64,000 nt of DNA from 20CM-2-65-7 sp963830455 (GTDB lineage Bacteria > Gemmatimonadota > Gemmatimonadetes > Gemmatimonadales > GWC2-71-9), in the NCBI GenBank assembly GCA_963830455.1, contig CAWHMT010000008.1:310001-374000 (forward strand), given 5' to 3'. The notes below the pieces were generated by a model. That model was given only the letters and a program-made list of their open reading frames with translations. It made no database searches and was not told where the DNA came from. The position numbers and the translations under genes are program-made. Positions 28,620-37,701 of the stretch are shown in pieces. How positions within the stretch are numbered: position 1 is the first letter of the stretch; every line of letters begins with the position of its first letter.

Positions 28620-31158
28620 CCCCCGCCCCCCGCCCCCGCACATCCACAAGTTCGGTGGCGCCTCGCTCGCCGACGCCGCGAGCATGCGGCATGCGGTAAC
28701 GATCGTCCTCCAGCAACCCGCGCCCCCCCCCAAGGTGGTGGTGATCTCGGCGATGGCCGGCGTCACCGACGTCCTGCTCGATGTCGCGGACCGCGCGGCG
28801 CACGGCGACGTGACGCAGGCGCGCAGCGCGGCGCAAGCGCTACGGACAAAGCACACCGAAACGGCGCGCGCGCTCGTGCGCCGTGGCCCGCGCTTGGACG
28901 CGCTCGTGCAAATGATCGATACGGCGATCGCCGAGCTGGAGCAGCTCGCGGGCGGGCTCGGCGTCTTGCGCGAGCTCACGCCGCGTACCGTTGATTACAT
29001 CGTGGCGCGGGGCGAGCGACTCTCGGCCCAACTGTTCAGCACCGCGCTCGGCGAAGCGGGGTGCCAGGTCGCATACGTCGATGCCACCGAGGTGATCCAG
29101 ACCGACGGGGTGTTCGGCCGCGCCGCCCCGGACCTCGGGCGGACCGACCGGAGCGCGCGCCGCGTGCTCGCGCCCCTGCTCGCCCAGGGCACCGTCCCCG
29201 TGGTACCAGGATTCCTCGGCGCCACCCCGGAAGGGCAGGTCGCCACGTTGGGACGGGGCGGATCGGATCTCACAGCAACGTTGCTCGCGCGCGCGCTCGG
29301 GGCGGAGGAGGTGTCGCTCTGGAAGGATGTGCCGGGCCTGCTCACCGCCGACCCGCGGATCGTCCCCGACGCGCGGGTCGTGCCCCAAGTCCACGTGCGA
29401 GAAGCGGCGGAGCTCGCCTACTACGGCGCCAAAGTGCTGCATCCCCGAGCGCTCATCCCGGTGATCAAGCGGAAGGTCGCGATTCGGATCCGGCCGTTCG
29501 CCGACCCCGCCTCTCTGGGAACCGAGATCTCGCGTCGCCGCACGCTGGAGCAGTACCCGGTGAAGGCGCTGTCGGCGATCCCGGGCCAGGCCCTGCTCAC
29601 GATCGCCGGCAACGGGATGCTGGGGGTCCCCGGCATCGCGGCACGTACGTTCGAAGCAGTGCACCGCGAAGGAATCTCGGTGTCGCTCATCACTCAGGCT
29701 TCGTCGGAGCATTCCATTTGCTTCAGCGTGCCGGCCGAGAGCGCGGCGCGTGCGCGCAAGAGTCTGGAGGAGACCTTTCGTCCCGAATTGGCGCGACAGG
29801 AGATCGACAGCGTGGAGGTGCAGACCGGCCTCGCCACGCTGGTGGTCGTCGGGCTCGGCATGGCCGGCACGCCGGGCATCGCCGCGCGCGTTTTCTCGGC
29901 CCTCGCGGAGGCGGGGATCAACGTGATTGCCATCGCGCAGGGGTCCTCCGAGCTCAATCTCTCTCTGATGGTGGATGCCAAGGACGCGGCGCGGGCGCAA
30001 CGCGCGGTCCACGCTGCGTTCCAGCTGTCGAAGATCGGCGGGGGCGCGGTGATGCACCCGGAGCGCAGCGACGTCGTGCTGCTGGGGTTCGGGCAGATCG
30101 GCCGGGCGCTCGCGCCCATGATCGCCAAGGTGAAACGGGACGACCTCACGCTGCGCATCGTCGCAGTGATCGATCGGAGCGGTCTGATATTCGACGCGCG
30201 CGGCCTGTCGCCCCGGGGGCTGGCGGCGCTCGGCGCAGGGAAGACCAAGGGCACTCCCCTCGCCAAAGCGGTTGGGGGCCGCCGCGCGAGCGCCGCCGAG
30301 GCGGTCGAGTTCATCGCCCGCCACGCGCTCGCCAACCCGATCCTCGTGGACCTGACTGCCGATGACACCACCAAAACGCTCACGAGCGCGCTCAGCGCCG
30401 GCATGCACGTCGTCCTCGCCAACAAACGGCCCGTCACGGCGCACAAGCGGCACTATGACGCGTTGCGCACGGCGGCGCAGGCGCACGGACGTGGTCTGCT
30501 GCTCGAGGCGACCGTTGGCGCCGGTCTGCCGATCATCGACACCCACCAGAAGCTGATTGAGTCCGGCGATCGAGTCGCCAAGATCGAGGGCTGTCCCTCG
30601 GGCACGCTGGGCTACCTGTTCGGCGAGCTGGGCCGCGGCGCCGCATTCTCGGCAGCGCTGCGCGGCGCGATCGCGAAGGGCTACCCCGAGCCGGATCCGC
30701 GCGACGACCTGTCGGGCATGGATGTGGCCCGCAAGGCGTTGATCCTCGGCCGGCTGCTCGGCTTTGCAGGCGAGCTGGAGGACATCGCGGTCGAATCGCT
30801 CGTGCCGGCGGGAGCCGAGCGGCTCAGCCTCGAGGACTTTCTCGCCTCGCTCGAGCAGTTCGACGACGCCTGGGCGCAGCGGGTAGCGGCGGCCCGCGCG
30901 CGCGGCGGCGTACTGCGCTACCGCGCGATCGTCACGCCACGCCGCATCCGCGTCGGCCTCGTCGCCGTTCCCGCGTCGAGTCCCATGGCGGCACTCAACG
31001 GGACCGACAACCAGTTCATCTTCACCACACAGCGGTATCGCAACAACCCGCTGGTGATCACGGGGCCGGGCGCGGGACCGGCCGTGACGGCGGGCGGAAT
31101 CCTGAACGACGTGCTGAAGCTCGCGGGCGGGGGCGGGGGCGGGGGCGGGGGCGCATGA
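28582..31158 (+). CDS. thrA: Bifunctional aspartate kinase / homoserine dehydrogenase
   Basis: An 858-residue fusion catalysing the first and third steps of the pathway. Residues about 18-300 form the aspartokinase (HKFGGASL start, GRGGSDLTA substrate loop). Residues about 310-480 form paired ACT domains, where threonine normally inhibits. Residues about 490-850 form homoserine dehydrogenase (VVLLGFGQIGRA nucleotide loop, VLANKRPVT). The kinase contains a Pro/Gly stretch coded by a nine-C run near residue 48. The true start may be the ATG at 28606 rather than 28582; both overlap thrB. The C-terminal tail is a poly-glycine made by a GGGGGC hexamer repeat. The last four bases overlap thrC (ATGA). 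Confidence 0.92.
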   Translation: MSLARLVGMTRTSPRPPPPHIHKFGGASLADAASMRHAVTIVLQQPAPPPKVVVISAMAGVTDVLLDVADRAAHGDVTQARSAAQALRTKHTETARALVRRGPRLDALVQMIDTAIAELEQLAGGLGVLRELTPRTVDYIVARGERLSAQLFSTALGEAGCQVAYVDATEVIQTDGVFGRAAPDLGRTDRSARRVLAPLLAQGTVPVVPGFLGATPEGQVATLGRGGSDLTATLLARALGAEEVSLWKDVPGLLTADPRIVPDARVVPQVHVREAAELAYYGAKVLHPRALIPVIKRKVAIRIRPFADPASLGTEISRRRTLEQYPVKALSAIPGQALLTIAGNGMLGVPGIAARTFEAVHREGISVSLITQASSEHSICFSVPAESAARARKSLEETFRPELARQEIDSVEVQTGLATLVVVGLGMAGTPGIAARVFSALAEAGINVIAIAQGSSELNLSLMVDAKDAARAQRAVHAAFQLSKIGGGAVMHPERSDVVLLGFGQIGRALAPMIAKVKRDDLTLRIVAVIDRSGLIFDARGLSPRGLAALGAGKTKGTPLAKAVGGRRASAAEAVEFIARHALANPILVDLTADDTTKTLTSALSAGMHVVLANKRPVTAHKRHYDALRTAAQAHGRGLLLEATVGAGLPIIDTHQKLIESGDRVAKIEGCPSGTLGYLFGELGRGAAFSAALRGAIAKGYPEPDPRDDLSGMDVARKALILGRLLGFAGELEDIAVESLVPAGAERLSLEDFLASLEQFDDAWAQRVAAARARGGVLRYRAIVTPRRIRVGLVAVPASSPMAALNGTDNQFIFTTQRYRNNPLVITGPGAGPAVTAGGILNDVLKLAGGGGGGGGGA
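31129..31152. repeat. In-frame GGGGGC hexamer repeat at the end of thrA
   Basis: Four perfect GGGGGC units encode the nearly all-glycine end of ThrA, directly before the ATG of thrC at 31155. Being a six-base unit, copy-number change keeps thrA in frame but alters the sequence just upstream of thrC, including its ribosome-binding region. Confidence 0.8.
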
Positions 31159-32411
31159 GCAACCCGGTGCAGGTGTGCGGCGCGTGCGGCAACGAGAGCG
31201 CGGACACCGATCCGCATCCCCGGTGCGTGCGGTGTCACGGCCTGCTCGAGCTCCGCCACCCGCCCCCGCCGCAGCAAGGCAACGCGCTGCGCGCGCTGTT
31301 CGACGCGCGCCTCGCAGTGCGGCGCGGCCCGCTGGCTTCGGGCGTGTGGCGGTTTGCCGAGGTCGTGCTGCCCACCGCCGGCTCGCACATCCTCTCGTAT
31401 CCCGAGGGCAATACGCCCTTGTTGGCGAGCTCGGCCGTGGCCGCCTGGGTGGGGGGCGGCGTTGGTGAGCTGCTGCTCAAGCATGAGGGCCACAACCCGA
31501 CGGGCTCGTTCAAGGACCGGGGGATGACCGTCGGCGTGACGCAGGCGCGGCGCATCGGAGCCCGCGCCGTGGCGTGCGCGTCGACGGGCAACACCGCGGC
31601 CTCGCTCGCCGCCTATGCCGCGCTCGCGGGGCTGCCCGCGCTGGTGCTGGTGCCCAAGGGTCAGATCGCGACCGGCAAGCTCGCGCAGGCGCTCGCGTAC
31701 GGGGCGCGCACCCTGCTGGTGCGCGGCAACTTCGACGCGTGTCTCGAGCTGGCCGATCAGGCGAGCGAGCGGCTCGGCGTGTACCTGCTCAACTCGGTGA
31801 ATCCATTCCGGCTCGAAGGCCAGAAGACGATCGTGCTGGAGCTGCTGCAGCAGCTCGCCTGGGAGCCACCCGATTGGATCGTGCTACCCGCCGGCAATCT
31901 CGGGAATACGGCGGCTTTTGGAAAAGCGCTCGAAGAGGCGCGGGCGTGGGGTCTGATCGATCGCGTGCCCCGACTTGCGGCGGTGCAAGCCGAAGGGGCC
32001 GCGCCGTTCGCGCTCAGCTTCCGCGAGAACTTCAGCCGGCCGCACCGCGTGACACCCCATACGATTGCCACCGCGATCAACATCGGGAACCCGGTCTCCT
32101 ATCCGCGGGCCGTGCGCGCCATCCGTGACACCAACGGCGTGGTCACGACCGTCAGCGACGACGCGATTCTCGAAGCCAAAGTGGTGATCGACAGAGCGGG
32201 CATCGGGTGCGAGCCCGCGAGCGCAGCAGCGGCGGCCGGGGCGCGCCGCCTCGTTCGCGAAGGAGTGATCCGCCCGGGGGAACGAGTCGTGGCGGTGCTG
32301 ACGGGTCACCTGCTGAAGGATCCCGAGTCGATCACCAGACCCAACCATCCCAATCAACCCGTCGAGATCGACGCGCGACTCGAGGCCGTGGAGCGGGTGA
32401 TGAGCGGCTAG
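31155..32411 (+). CDS. thrC: Threonine synthase
   Basis: A 418-residue PLP enzyme converting O-phosphohomoserine to threonine. It begins with a zinc ribbon (CGACGNE, CVRCHG) as in many bacterial and archaeal ThrC proteins. The PLP lysine is in NPTGSFKDRG and the phosphate-binding glycine motif is LPAGNLGN. Translation is coupled to thrA by an ATGA overlap. It completes the pathway from aspartate to threonine within this locus. Confidence 0.93.
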   Translation: MSNPVQVCGACGNESADTDPHPRCVRCHGLLELRHPPPPQQGNALRALFDARLAVRRGPLASGVWRFAEVVLPTAGSHILSYPEGNTPLLASSAVAAWVGGGVGELLLKHEGHNPTGSFKDRGMTVGVTQARRIGARAVACASTGNTAASLAAYAALAGLPALVLVPKGQIATGKLAQALAYGARTLLVRGNFDACLELADQASERLGVYLLNSVNPFRLEGQKTIVLELLQQLAWEPPDWIVLPAGNLGNTAAFGKALEEARAWGLIDRVPRLAAVQAEGAAPFALSFRENFSRPHRVTPHTIATAINIGNPVSYPRAVRAIRDTNGVVTTVSDDAILEAKVVIDRAGIGCEPASAAAAAGARRLVREGVIRPGERVVAVLTGHLLKDPESITRPNHPNQPVEIDARLEAVERVMSG

Positions 32412-32449
32412 CAAAAACAGAACGCTTCACGGAGTCCCGTCTCGAGTGC

Positions 32450-33649
32450 TCACTCTGCACCGGGGCACGGCACCCACTCCCACGTATAACTTCCGGTTTC
32501 TTGGCCGTCGCCATCATAGACGGGAACAACCTCCCAATGGCCCTCGCAGGGAGGAGGGGTGCACTCTTCATTCACCCACGCGTTCGTATAACTTCCGGTT
32601 TCTTGGCCGTCGCCATCATAGATGGGACGAACGTCCCAATGCCCGCACGGAGACGGGGGAGGCGGGATAGGGGTGACCAAGATCTCTGAAGTCTTGGACA
32701 GCACGTCAGAACTGATCGTCACCTGAAGGTTGAATTTGGGTTGCGTGACATCCACGTTCAAAGACTGCGATCGGTCTGTCCCCAGCGTGGTCCACGTAGG
32801 CGAGGTTTGGTAGCGCCATTTCCACTGGTACGTGTAGAGCCCCGTTCCCCCGGAAGCGTTCGCCGTCCACGTGTATGGCCCACTCGTTGCAGGGGTCGTG
32901 GGACCACCACTGATCGTCAGTTGGAGCGGCGCGATCACGGTGATCGTCGCGCGGACAGACGTCGTCCCGTTGACGTTCGCGTTAACGTGCGCCGTTCCGA
33001 TCCTCGTCCCCGCGGTGACGATGGCGTAGTTCTGGGAGCACTGGCACGAGCTGACGCCCACGACCGTCGGGGCGTCCGTGGTCCAGTTAGCCGACTTGTT
33101 CCTGGCATGGTCAAACTGGTCGCGGGCCTGCGCGATGAGCCGGCTTTGCTCCCCGGGCTGAAGGATCAGGCTTCCCGGGAAGATGATCACCTTGATAGGA
33201 ATGTACCCCGCATACGACTGAGCGAACTCGATCGGTAGAGTGGCCGTGACGGTGACGCCTCTCTGCGAAATCCATTGCGCCGTGATCGTGGCGTATCCGT
33301 ACCCGCGCGTATTCGGGTACGGGTTCGAGACGTTCCCGCAGATGTATCCCGCTTTCGGGTCACCCGGGTTGAAGGTCATCGACGTGGAGGTGGGGGAGTA
33401 AGGGAACTGGATGACGCGGATGTCGCTGACGGTCCAAGTGACGGGCCCCTGAGCAAGGGTCAAGTCGTCATTTCGCGCGCTGTAGGAGCCGCAGAGGGTC
33501 AGAATATCCGGACCCTCGATCTTGGGGACGAAAGCCTCGCTGGCTAAGTCAGCGGATATCGGTGGTCGGACGGGCGATTTGTCACAGCCGACCACGGCGA
33601 GGATCCCAGTCAACGCAAGGGCGATATGTAGGGGACGCTTCATGGTCAT
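32450..33649 (-). CDS. Ig-like lipoprotein with C-terminal tandem repeats
   Basis: A 399-residue predicted lipoprotein (lipobox AVVGC, residues 18-22) starting at 33649 with GGAG five bases upstream. The middle has bacterial Ig-like (Big_2/PKD-type) strands: VSSCQCSQNYAIVTAG, then TISGGPTTPATSGPYTW and YQWKW. The C-terminus carries two copies of a 34-residue unit built on GHW-x-V-x-P-x-YDGDGQETGSYT, matching a 38-base identical DNA repeat. Several cysteines flank the repeats. The protein is probably surface exposed. I do not recognise the repeat family. It converges on thrC. Confidence 0.6.
   Translation of the reverse strand: MTMKRPLHIALALTGILAVVGCDKSPVRPPISADLASEAFVPKIEGPDILTLCGSYSARNDDLTLAQGPVTWTVSDIRVIQFPYSPTSTSMTFNPGDPKAGYICGNVSNPYPNTRGYGYATITAQWISQRGVTVTATLPIEFAQSYAGYIPIKVIIFPGSLILQPGEQSRLIAQARDQFDHARNKSANWTTDAPTVVGVSSCQCSQNYAIVTAGTRIGTAHVNANVNGTTSVRATITVIAPLQLTISGGPTTPATSGPYTWTANASGGTGLYTYQWKWRYQTSPTWTTLGTDRSQSLNVDVTQPKFNLQVTISSDVLSKTSEILVTPIPPPPSPCGHWDVRPIYDGDGQETGSYTNAWVNEECTPPPCEGHWEVVPVYDGDGQETGSYTWEWVPCPGAE
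32483..32622. repeat. Direct repeat encoding a duplicated 34-residue unit
   Basis: Thirty-eight identical bases at 32483-32520 and 32585-32622, offset by 102 bases (34 codons). Identity at DNA level, including third positions, points to a recent duplication or ongoing conversion within the lipoprotein gene. Confidence 0.85.
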
Positions 33650-33708
33650 TCCCGCTCCTTCATTCTTCGCGAGTGATCGCTTCGCGCCGGAGTTCCTCCC
33701 CTTGATCT

Positions 33709-33754
33709 CCGCCTAGCGCTGTCTCAAGGGTTCACAAAGGCAATCTACCACAGA
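33709..33754 (-). promoter_or_regulatory. Extended -10 promoter of the Ig-like lipoprotein gene
   Basis: On the minus strand TGGTAGATT (extended -10, TGnTAGATT) is followed by TTTGTGAAC. The same block, with TAGAAT, lies in the loop of the attC site at 41389-41490. Downstream is GCTAGGCGG, one base from the attC R' box GTTAGGCGG. The region may be the eroded right half of an attC that still supplies the promoter; the promoter reading is stronger than the attC reading. Confidence 0.4.
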
Positions 33755-33759
33755 CTCGG

Positions 33760-33788
33760 GGGGACGGCATGTTGCCGAGCCCCTTTTT
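33760..33788 (+). terminator. Intrinsic terminator in the leader of the nuclease gene
   Basis: GGGG-A-CGGCA pairs with TGCCG-AG-CCCC around a TGT loop, followed by five T residues (33784-33788). It is oriented to stop plus-strand transcription but lies 44 bases before a plus-strand start (33832), with no plus-strand gene ending nearby. Confidence 0.6.
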
Positions 33789-33831
33789 GCGCCTCATCTT
33801 CGTTGTTCCTCCCAATTTCGGAGCCTTCCCG

Positions 33832-36774
33832 ATGCACGTGCTTCGTTCGCCGCGCCTCCTGGGCGTCGTGCTGGCGTTTGCGTTCGTGTCCTGCAATCCG
33901 GGGGACGGCCTCGCACCTCAAGGCCCGCAGCTGCCCGGCATCCAGGCTGACGTCACGACGCTGCCATCGGTCCGGTTCAGCGAGATCCATTATGACAACA
34001 CCGGGACGGATGTCGGTGAGGCGCTCGAGATCTCAGGCCCGGCGGGGATGGACCTGACGGGGTGGAGCGTCGTCCTGTACAACGGGAACGGGGGCGCCTC
34101 CTACAACACCCAGACCCTCAGCGGCACGATCCCTGCCAAGTGCGGCACGCGCGGCGTGATCGTCCTCAACTATCCGACCAACGGCATTCAGAACGGTGGC
34201 ACGACCGCCACCGGCACCCTTGATGCCGATGGGTTCGCGCTGGTCAACGCGAGCGCCGCCGTCGTGGAGTTCCTGTCATACGAAGGGTCGTTCAACGCTA
34301 CGAACGGCCCTGCGCTGGGACTGACGTCGAGCGACATCGGTGTCCGGGAGTTGGGGAACGAGCCCATGGGCATGTCGCTGCAGCGCAGTGCGTCGAGCGG
34401 CTGGAGTGGACCCACCGCGAGTACGTTCGGCGCCTGCAACGACGCCGACGAGCCGCCGCCGCCCGCCGACGTCGCGAGTGTGAGCGTGGCGCCGGCAACG
34501 GCGACGGTTTTCGTAGGCGGGACGCAGACGTTCACCGCCACGGCGCTCGATGCCGGCGGTCAGCCGATTGCGGGCGTCGTGTTCACCTGGAGCGTCACCG
34601 ACGGCGCGATCGCGAGTGTGAACGCGAACGGCCTCGCCACGGGCATCACGGCTGGCGATGCCGGGATCAGCGCGACCGCTCCGAACGGAGTCGCCGGCAG
34701 CGCGCAGCTGCACGTCGATGAGATCCCACCAATGCCGGACACGCGGTTCAGCGAGATCCACTACGACAACTCCGGTACCGACGCCGGGGAGGCGATTGAA
34801 ATCGAAGGGCCGGCGGGAACCGACCTGACGGGATGGAGCGTCGTGCTGTACAACGGCAACGGCGGCGTCGTCTACAACCCGCGGGCGTTGACCGGATCGA
34901 TTCCCGCTACCTGCGACGCGCGCGGTGTTGTGGTGATCACATATCCGCAGGACGGCATCCAGAACGGCAGCCCCGACGGCTTCGCGCTGGTCGATGCCGG
35001 TGGCTTCATCGTGGAGTTCCTGTCGTACGAGGGGACGTTCACTGCCGCCGACGGCCCGGCCGCCGGCGTACTGTCCACGGACATCATCACGGTCGAAACG
35101 TCCGCACCGATCGGGCAGTCGCTACAGCGCGATGCCACCAACCACTGGACGCTCGCGACCGCGACGTTCGGCGGCTGCAATGGCGGCGGGCCGCCGCCGC
35201 CCCCGGCGAACACGATCACGTTCACGGGGCGGCTCGCGAGCGATCCGCCGCTCCCGGTGGGCTTCGAGGATCAGCTCTTCGGCACGTTGCGCGACGGCAC
35301 GGGCCAGCCGGTCGTGACGACGTTCACCTGGACCTCCGAATCACCGGCGCTCGCCAGCATCGACCAGAACGGCGTGATGCACGCGCTCGGCGCGGGGACG
35401 GCGATTTTCCGCGCGACCGCTGGCGACGGCACCACCGCGACCTTCTCCCTGCCGATGGCGGTGCCGACGGCCAGCACGACGGCGCTGTATGTGGGCAACA
35501 CCGAGTTCGGTGAGCCGGCCGACGGCGACGCGAGCGACGACTTCATTTTGCGGCACGACCAGTACACGGCGTCGTACAACATCAACCGCGGCACGCCCAA
35601 CTGGGTGAGTTATGAGCTCGACCCGACGCACTTCGGTCCTGAGGATCGGTGCGAGTGCTTCACCTTCGATCCGGCGTTGCCGGCGTCGTTCCCACGCTAC
35701 ACGACGGCCGACTACACGGGCGCCGGGGCGTTCGCCGGATTCGGGATCGACCGCGGCCACATGGCGCGCTCGTTCGACCGCACGTCCGCCAGCCTCGACA
35801 ACGCGTTCACGTTCTACTTCTCGAATATCGTGCCGCAGGCGGCCGACCTGAATCAGGGGCCGTGGGCCATCCTGGAGAACTTCCTCGGCGATCTGGTCCG
35901 CTCGCAGGGCAAAGAGGTGTACATCATCACGGGTCCGGCGGGCAACGCGGGCACCCTGAAGGGTGAGGGCAAGATCGTGATCCCGACGAGCACCTGGAAG
36001 GTCGCCGTGATCCTGCCGCACGATCGCGGGCTGGCCGACGTGCACAGCTACCAGGACGTCGAGGTGATCGCCGTGAACATGCCCAATCAGCCCGGCGTTC
36101 GGAACGTCCCGTGGGAGACGTACAAGACGACGGTGGATGCGGTCGAGGCGCTGAGTGGCTACGATCTGCTGGCGCTGTTGCCGGACGCCGTCGAGATCGC
36201 CGTGGAGAGCGGGACGCGGCCGCCCGTCGCGGCGGTGGACGGTCCGTACAGCTCGCTGCCGAACCTGGCCGTGGCGATGAGCGCCGCGGGCTCGAGCGAT
36301 CCCGATGGCGACGCGCTCACGTACGCTTGGAGCTTCGGCGATGGCGTGCAGGGGAGCGGGGCGACCGTGAGTCACGCCTACGCCCAGGCCGGCACATACA
36401 CGGTCCAAGTGACGGTGACCGACATTCGCGGTCTCGCCAGTACGGCGACGACCGTGGCCACGATCGGCACTGCGGCCCAAGGCGTGCGCAACGTCATCGC
36501 CCAGGTCGACCAGCTCATCGCCGCCGGTAAGGTCGGGAAGCTCGCCGGCGTTGCGCTCAAGGTGGAACTCGAGCTCGCTGCGAGATTGCTCGAGCGCGAC
36601 CGCCCCGCGGCGGCGTTGGGTCTGCTCCAGGGCGTGGTCCGCCAGATCGATCTCCTGGTCCGTGCCCGTCGCCTGAGCGCGGCGGATGCGGCCGCGTTGA
36701 ACGCGGCGCTGAGCCTGGTGATCCAGTCGCTTTCGCCGCAACTGGCCGGGATCGACGCGGCAGGGGGAAGATGA
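33832..36774 (+). CDS. Large exported DNA/RNA non-specific endonuclease with adhesive domains
   Basis: A 980-residue predicted lipoprotein (lipobox FVSC, Cys21). The ATG at 33832 has CGGAG upstream and is preferred to 33769, which lies in a terminator hairpin. Order: two lamin-tail-like repeats (each with SEIHYDN, GEA-x-EI, LTGWSVVLYNGNGG and SYEG) at about 45-210 and 305-450, an Ig-like Big_2 domain between them, another Ig-like domain, then the nuclease domain at about 540-790. Its active site is intact: DRGHMARSFDR with His643 and a downstream Asn in FYFSNIVPQ. A PKD domain lies at about 796-880 and a helical C-terminus follows. It probably degrades extracellular nucleic acid for phosphorus or nucleotides. 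Confidence 0.85.
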   Translation: MHVLRSPRLLGVVLAFAFVSCNPGDGLAPQGPQLPGIQADVTTLPSVRFSEIHYDNTGTDVGEALEISGPAGMDLTGWSVVLYNGNGGASYNTQTLSGTIPAKCGTRGVIVLNYPTNGIQNGGTTATGTLDADGFALVNASAAVVEFLSYEGSFNATNGPALGLTSSDIGVRELGNEPMGMSLQRSASSGWSGPTASTFGACNDADEPPPPADVASVSVAPATATVFVGGTQTFTATALDAGGQPIAGVVFTWSVTDGAIASVNANGLATGITAGDAGISATAPNGVAGSAQLHVDEIPPMPDTRFSEIHYDNSGTDAGEAIEIEGPAGTDLTGWSVVLYNGNGGVVYNPRALTGSIPATCDARGVVVITYPQDGIQNGSPDGFALVDAGGFIVEFLSYEGTFTAADGPAAGVLSTDIITVETSAPIGQSLQRDATNHWTLATATFGGCNGGGPPPPPANTITFTGRLASDPPLPVGFEDQLFGTLRDGTGQPVVTTFTWTSESPALASIDQNGVMHALGAGTAIFRATAGDGTTATFSLPMAVPTASTTALYVGNTEFGEPADGDASDDFILRHDQYTASYNINRGTPNWVSYELDPTHFGPEDRCECFTFDPALPASFPRYTTADYTGAGAFAGFGIDRGHMARSFDRTSASLDNAFTFYFSNIVPQAADLNQGPWAILENFLGDLVRSQGKEVYIITGPAGNAGTLKGEGKIVIPTSTWKVAVILPHDRGLADVHSYQDVEVIAVNMPNQPGVRNVPWETYKTTVDAVEALSGYDLLALLPDAVEIAVESGTRPPVAAVDGPYSSLPNLAVAMSAAGSSDPDGDALTYAWSFGDGVQGSGATVSHAYAQAGTYTVQVTVTDIRGLASTATTVATIGTAAQGVRNVIAQVDQLIAAGKVGKLAGVALKVELELAARLLERDRPAAALGLLQGVVRQIDLLVRARRLSAADAAALNAALSLVIQSLSPQLAGIDAAGGR

Positions 36775-36779
36775 CCGAC

Positions 36780-37700
36780 CTACCGGATCCGTTTCCCTTT
36801 GCGCGGAGTCCGTCGCCACACGCGGATGTGATCGATCAGCGCGCGTAAAACGCGCGACGCGTGGCGATACTGCGGATAGTACAGGTAGTAGCCGGGGAAT
36901 GGCGCGCAGAATTTCTCGAGCACCGCGGTAAGGTCTCCGCGTGCCAGTGCATCCCGGACGTGAGCCTTGTACGCCATCGTGATGCCGATTCCTCGGGTGA
37001 CGAGACGACGGTTGAGCGCCGCATCCGTTGACAGCACTCGTGCCGATATGGCTACCGAGAAGTCGCGGCCGTTTTCCGTGAACTCCCAACGGTACGGCGC
37101 CGCCTCGGCGGTCGGATGCCAGTTGAGGCACTCGTGCTGGGTGAGATCACGTGGATGCAGCGGAACGCCGCGGCGAGCGAAGTAGGACGGCGAACCGACG
37201 ACCACAAGACGCAGGTCGCCAGTCACCGGAACGGCGACCATGTCCTTGTCGATGACTTCGCCAAGCTGAATGCCCGCATCGTAGCCTTCGGCGACGATAT
37301 CTACGGGGACGTCGCTCACGACCAGGTCGAGCTGGATCTGCGGGTGTGCCGAGAGAAACCCGGAGAGGAGTGACTCGCCGAACAGGGTTTCCGCGGCCCG
37401 CGAGGAATGGAGGCGCAGCGTTCCGCGGGGCTCAGTCCCCGTCTCCCGGACTTCCGCGACGGCGGCGCGTACTTCGTCGAGCGCCGGACGCAACGCGGCA
37501 TAGAGGCGCTCGCCCGCGTCGGTGAGGTGAGTGCTCCGCGTGGTCCGGCGCACGAGCGCGACGCCGAGCCGAGCCTCGAGTCTGCGCACGGCCTGACTGA
37601 CGGCTGAGTGGGTGACGCCGAGACGATCCCCCGCGGCCCGAAATCCCTTCGCTTCCGCAACCGCAACGAAGGTCGCCATGCCGTCGAGTTCCTCGGCCAT
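36780..37700 (-). CDS. LysR-family transcriptional regulator
   Basis: A 306-residue LysR-type regulator. The start at 37700 gives the usual N-terminus (MATFVAVAEAKGFRAAGDRL) and normal family length; the longer upstream frame lacks conserved features. The winged helix-turn-helix spans 10-65 and the substrate-binding domain about 95-295. It is divergent from the SMP-30 gene, the classical arrangement for LysR control of a neighbouring operon. A perfect six-base dyad lies two bases before its start (see operator). The inducer is unknown. Confidence 0.88.
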   Translation of the reverse strand: MAEELDGMATFVAVAEAKGFRAAGDRLGVTHSAVSQAVRRLEARLGVALVRRTTRSTHLTDAGERLYAALRPALDEVRAAVAEVRETGTEPRGTLRLHSSRAAETLFGESLLSGFLSAHPQIQLDLVVSDVPVDIVAEGYDAGIQLGEVIDKDMVAVPVTGDLRLVVVGSPSYFARRGVPLHPRDLTQHECLNWHPTAEAAPYRWEFTENGRDFSVAISARVLSTDAALNRRLVTRGIGITMAYKAHVRDALARGDLTAVLEKFCAPFPGYYLYYPQYRHASRVLRALIDHIRVWRRTPRKGKRIR

Positions 37701-37701
37701 T

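Noticed and set aside
28840..30546. A 568-residue minus-strand frame opposite thrA
   Set aside because: Antisense shadow of a conserved bifunctional enzyme.
33769..33831. Upstream ATG at 33769 as the nuclease start
   Set aside because: It lies inside a terminator hairpin and would spoil the lipoprotein signal that begins at 33832.
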